DNA from: Setophaga petechia
Taxonomy: Eukaryota > Chordata > Aves > Passeriformes > Parulidae
Length of the DNA: 64,000 nucleotides
Direction: 5' to 3'
NCBI GenBank assembly: GCA_024362935.1
Contig: JANCRA010000014.1
Location: 13,904,258 to 13,968,257 of the forward strand
The notes below the pieces were generated by a model. It was not told the DNA's origin. It made no database searches and was given only the letters and a program-made list of their open reading frames with translations. The translations under genes and the position numbers were made by a program. Of this stretch, positions 62,262-64,000 are shown one piece after another; positions within the stretch are counted from its first letter, which is position 1; every line of letters begins with the position of its first letter.

Positions 62262-62450
62262 TCACCTGTTGCGGGGCTGCTGGAGAGCGGCTCTAGAGTC
62301 GGGCAGGCAGCGAGGCTGAACGAGCGCCAGAGCCCCGTCCCTCACCCTGTCACCCTGCCAGGGGAGCATTTGCTCCTGATCCTTGCCTCCCGCAGGAACA
62401 AGCCGGTCCTCTTTCACAGTTTCCTCATTGTTTCCAGATGATGAAAATGT

Positions 62451-64000
62451 TTTTATCTCCCGTGTTCAGTTCAGCTTTCATAGCAAATGACTGGAGGTCT
62501 GCCATGAAATACAACAGCAGCAGAATTCGGGGGGAAGAGAGGCAAATACTCTCTCCTTGCTGCCCCTGGGCAGGAGAAGGCCCTTTTCACGCATCCTGGG
62601 TGCCCAGAAGAGCCTCCTTGTTTGTGCTCAGAGAGTGGAATAAGGGATCATTCACTCAGGAATATTCCTATGACCTAATGTTACCTCCCTGAGTAGGAGC
62701 CTGGGCAGTAAATCTGCCTTATTTGTGAATTGTTTTTGTAGAACCTTCTTTCTACTTTCTCTTTTGCTACTTAGAATATGACAAACCAGCTTCCTAATTT
62801 TAGTTGCCTAAATTAGATGGTTTGAGACTTGGGTTCTGTTCTGTTTTGGTGTTTTCCTCGGCTGATGAAGAGCAAGAAAACTGCTTTTGGTGTGTCTGAT
62901 TTTATTTCATTACATACAATTATGTCTTTAGCCTTTTTTCTGTCTTTGCTATTTCTTCTTTCTAACAAGCTTCTGCTTGCCATAGTCTTTAGTTTCACTA
63001 GTAATTTGCTCCAGTTCTTATTCTATTTCAAGTGCAATATTTTTCAGCACTTGCTTTGTGCTAATTTAAAAATAATTGCCACTTGAGGATTTTAGTCAAG
63101 TCCTAGTTAACAAAATAACAGAGATGGAATTTTTTTTGTGCTGAAGGAACATTCTTGAGGTGGTTCAGAAAACTCATTTGTTTTTTGTTTCCAGTCATTG
63201 TACTGATTTTACTAAGAGCTTTTCCTTGTTTACTGTTCAGTTTGTGAAGGCCACGTTGAGTGTTTCTGACCCTGCTTGTCCTGCCTCCAAAATTCTGCCC
63301 ACAGAATGACCCAATGGAGTGCTCTGTTAGAAATTCAAGTTTCCAAGAAGTCGATTTTTGTTTACTTGAAGCCGCTGCAGCTGTTCCAGGGGATTGCATC
63401 TGATTTTTTTCCCATAAGCCTTTTTAACTTTTGAAATGTCAGGTTTTGGAGCCTGTGTGTTTTGACACTTTAAAGTTTTCATCAGTTGTGTATCTGGAAA
63501 GCTGAGTGCTCTCTGAATCTGGCAGTTCGATAATTAACAGTGTCATGTCCCTTTTTTCTATGTTTGATAAAAAGTAGTTCAGAAGAAAATATTTCAAGCT
63601 GTGGTGAGACATGTCAAGTTTGGATTTACCACAAAACCAGATTGGATTTTATAGTAAGCTTTTATCGGATGACCTGAAATGTTCAAATTATTTTAAATTG
63701 TAATATTTACATTCAGTGGATACAAGTAGATTTCCCAGATATCATAATTCAAGTGAATTTCATGGTTCCTTAGAAATCAAGGCTGAAATGCTACCCAGGC
63801 TATTAAAGATCAGCATTTGTAATTTGGAAACACTAATTTTGCTGGGGGAAGAACACAAGTTGACCTTTGCTCTTGGTCCACACGCTGCTGTTCCACCCCC
63901 AATCCGCCCCCCAGGAAGAGCTGGCGTAGCACAAAGTGTCCAGCCAGCACTGCCACGAGTCTCCCTCTGATCCCCCACAAGTAAAGGCACAGATCCCCTG
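62451..64000. other. Intergenic DNA upstream of GPT2, no gene recognised
   Basis: AT-rich beyond the CpG island with short chance frames only. In mammals the gene divergent from GPT2 is C16orf87. I looked for its start and cysteine-rich motif on the + strand and did not find it, so any such gene begins beyond this window. Confidence 0.45.

Noticed and set aside
61450..62319. 289-codon + strand frame upstream of GPT2, possibly a divergent gene
   Set aside because: Arg/Pro/Gly/Ala-rich, contains the 12-bp minisatellite and matches no known family. C16orf87, the expected divergent neighbour in mammals, has a different sequence and was not found.

Overview
This window looks like nuclear DNA from a bird. 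The coding exons are short and split by introns of about 0.3-10 kb. CpG-rich first exons stand out from AT-rich intergenic and intronic DNA, and two CR1 LINE 3' fragments are readable. I recognise three complete protein-coding genes. I joined their exons by hand from splice signals, reading frame and family resemblance; no alignment was run.

Layout. From 1 to about 13.99 kb I see no protein gene. It is mostly AT-rich intergenic DNA with a CpG-rich patch (4.89-5.97 kb) and a few GC-rich stretches. A CR1 fragment (13.99-14.80 kb) runs up to the CpG island and first exon of DNAJA2, which is on the + strand with nine coding exons (15084-24837). Tail-to-tail with it, on the - strand, is a nine-exon gene (33544 down to 27857) for a 265-residue borealin-family protein. 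I assign it to borealin-2/Dasra-A (CDCA9), a chromosomal passenger complex subunit kept in non-mammalian vertebrates. A second CR1 3' end (33.755-34.024 kb) lies just upstream of its first exon. GPT2, mitochondrial alanine aminotransferase 2, is next on the - strand with eleven coding exons (61275 down to 38091), followed by its likely 3' UTR down to 36.2 or 35.5 kb. Its CpG-island promoter spans about 60.66-62.45 kb. From there to 64 kb I see no gene.

GPT2 next to DNAJA2 matches the human 16q order as I remember it, with the borealin-like gene lying between them here. The three products are an Hsp70 co-chaperone, a mitotic centromere protein and a mitochondrial transaminase. They share no pathway, so this is ordinary vertebrate synteny rather than a functional cluster. 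The points most worth a second look are the borealin-2 gene, its apparent GC-AG intron (the only splice join there that preserves the frame and the family motif), a CR1 remnant in its upstream region with an E2F-like and a CCAAT-like motif, and alternative GPT2 starts. I found no evidence for a previously undescribed multi-gene system.
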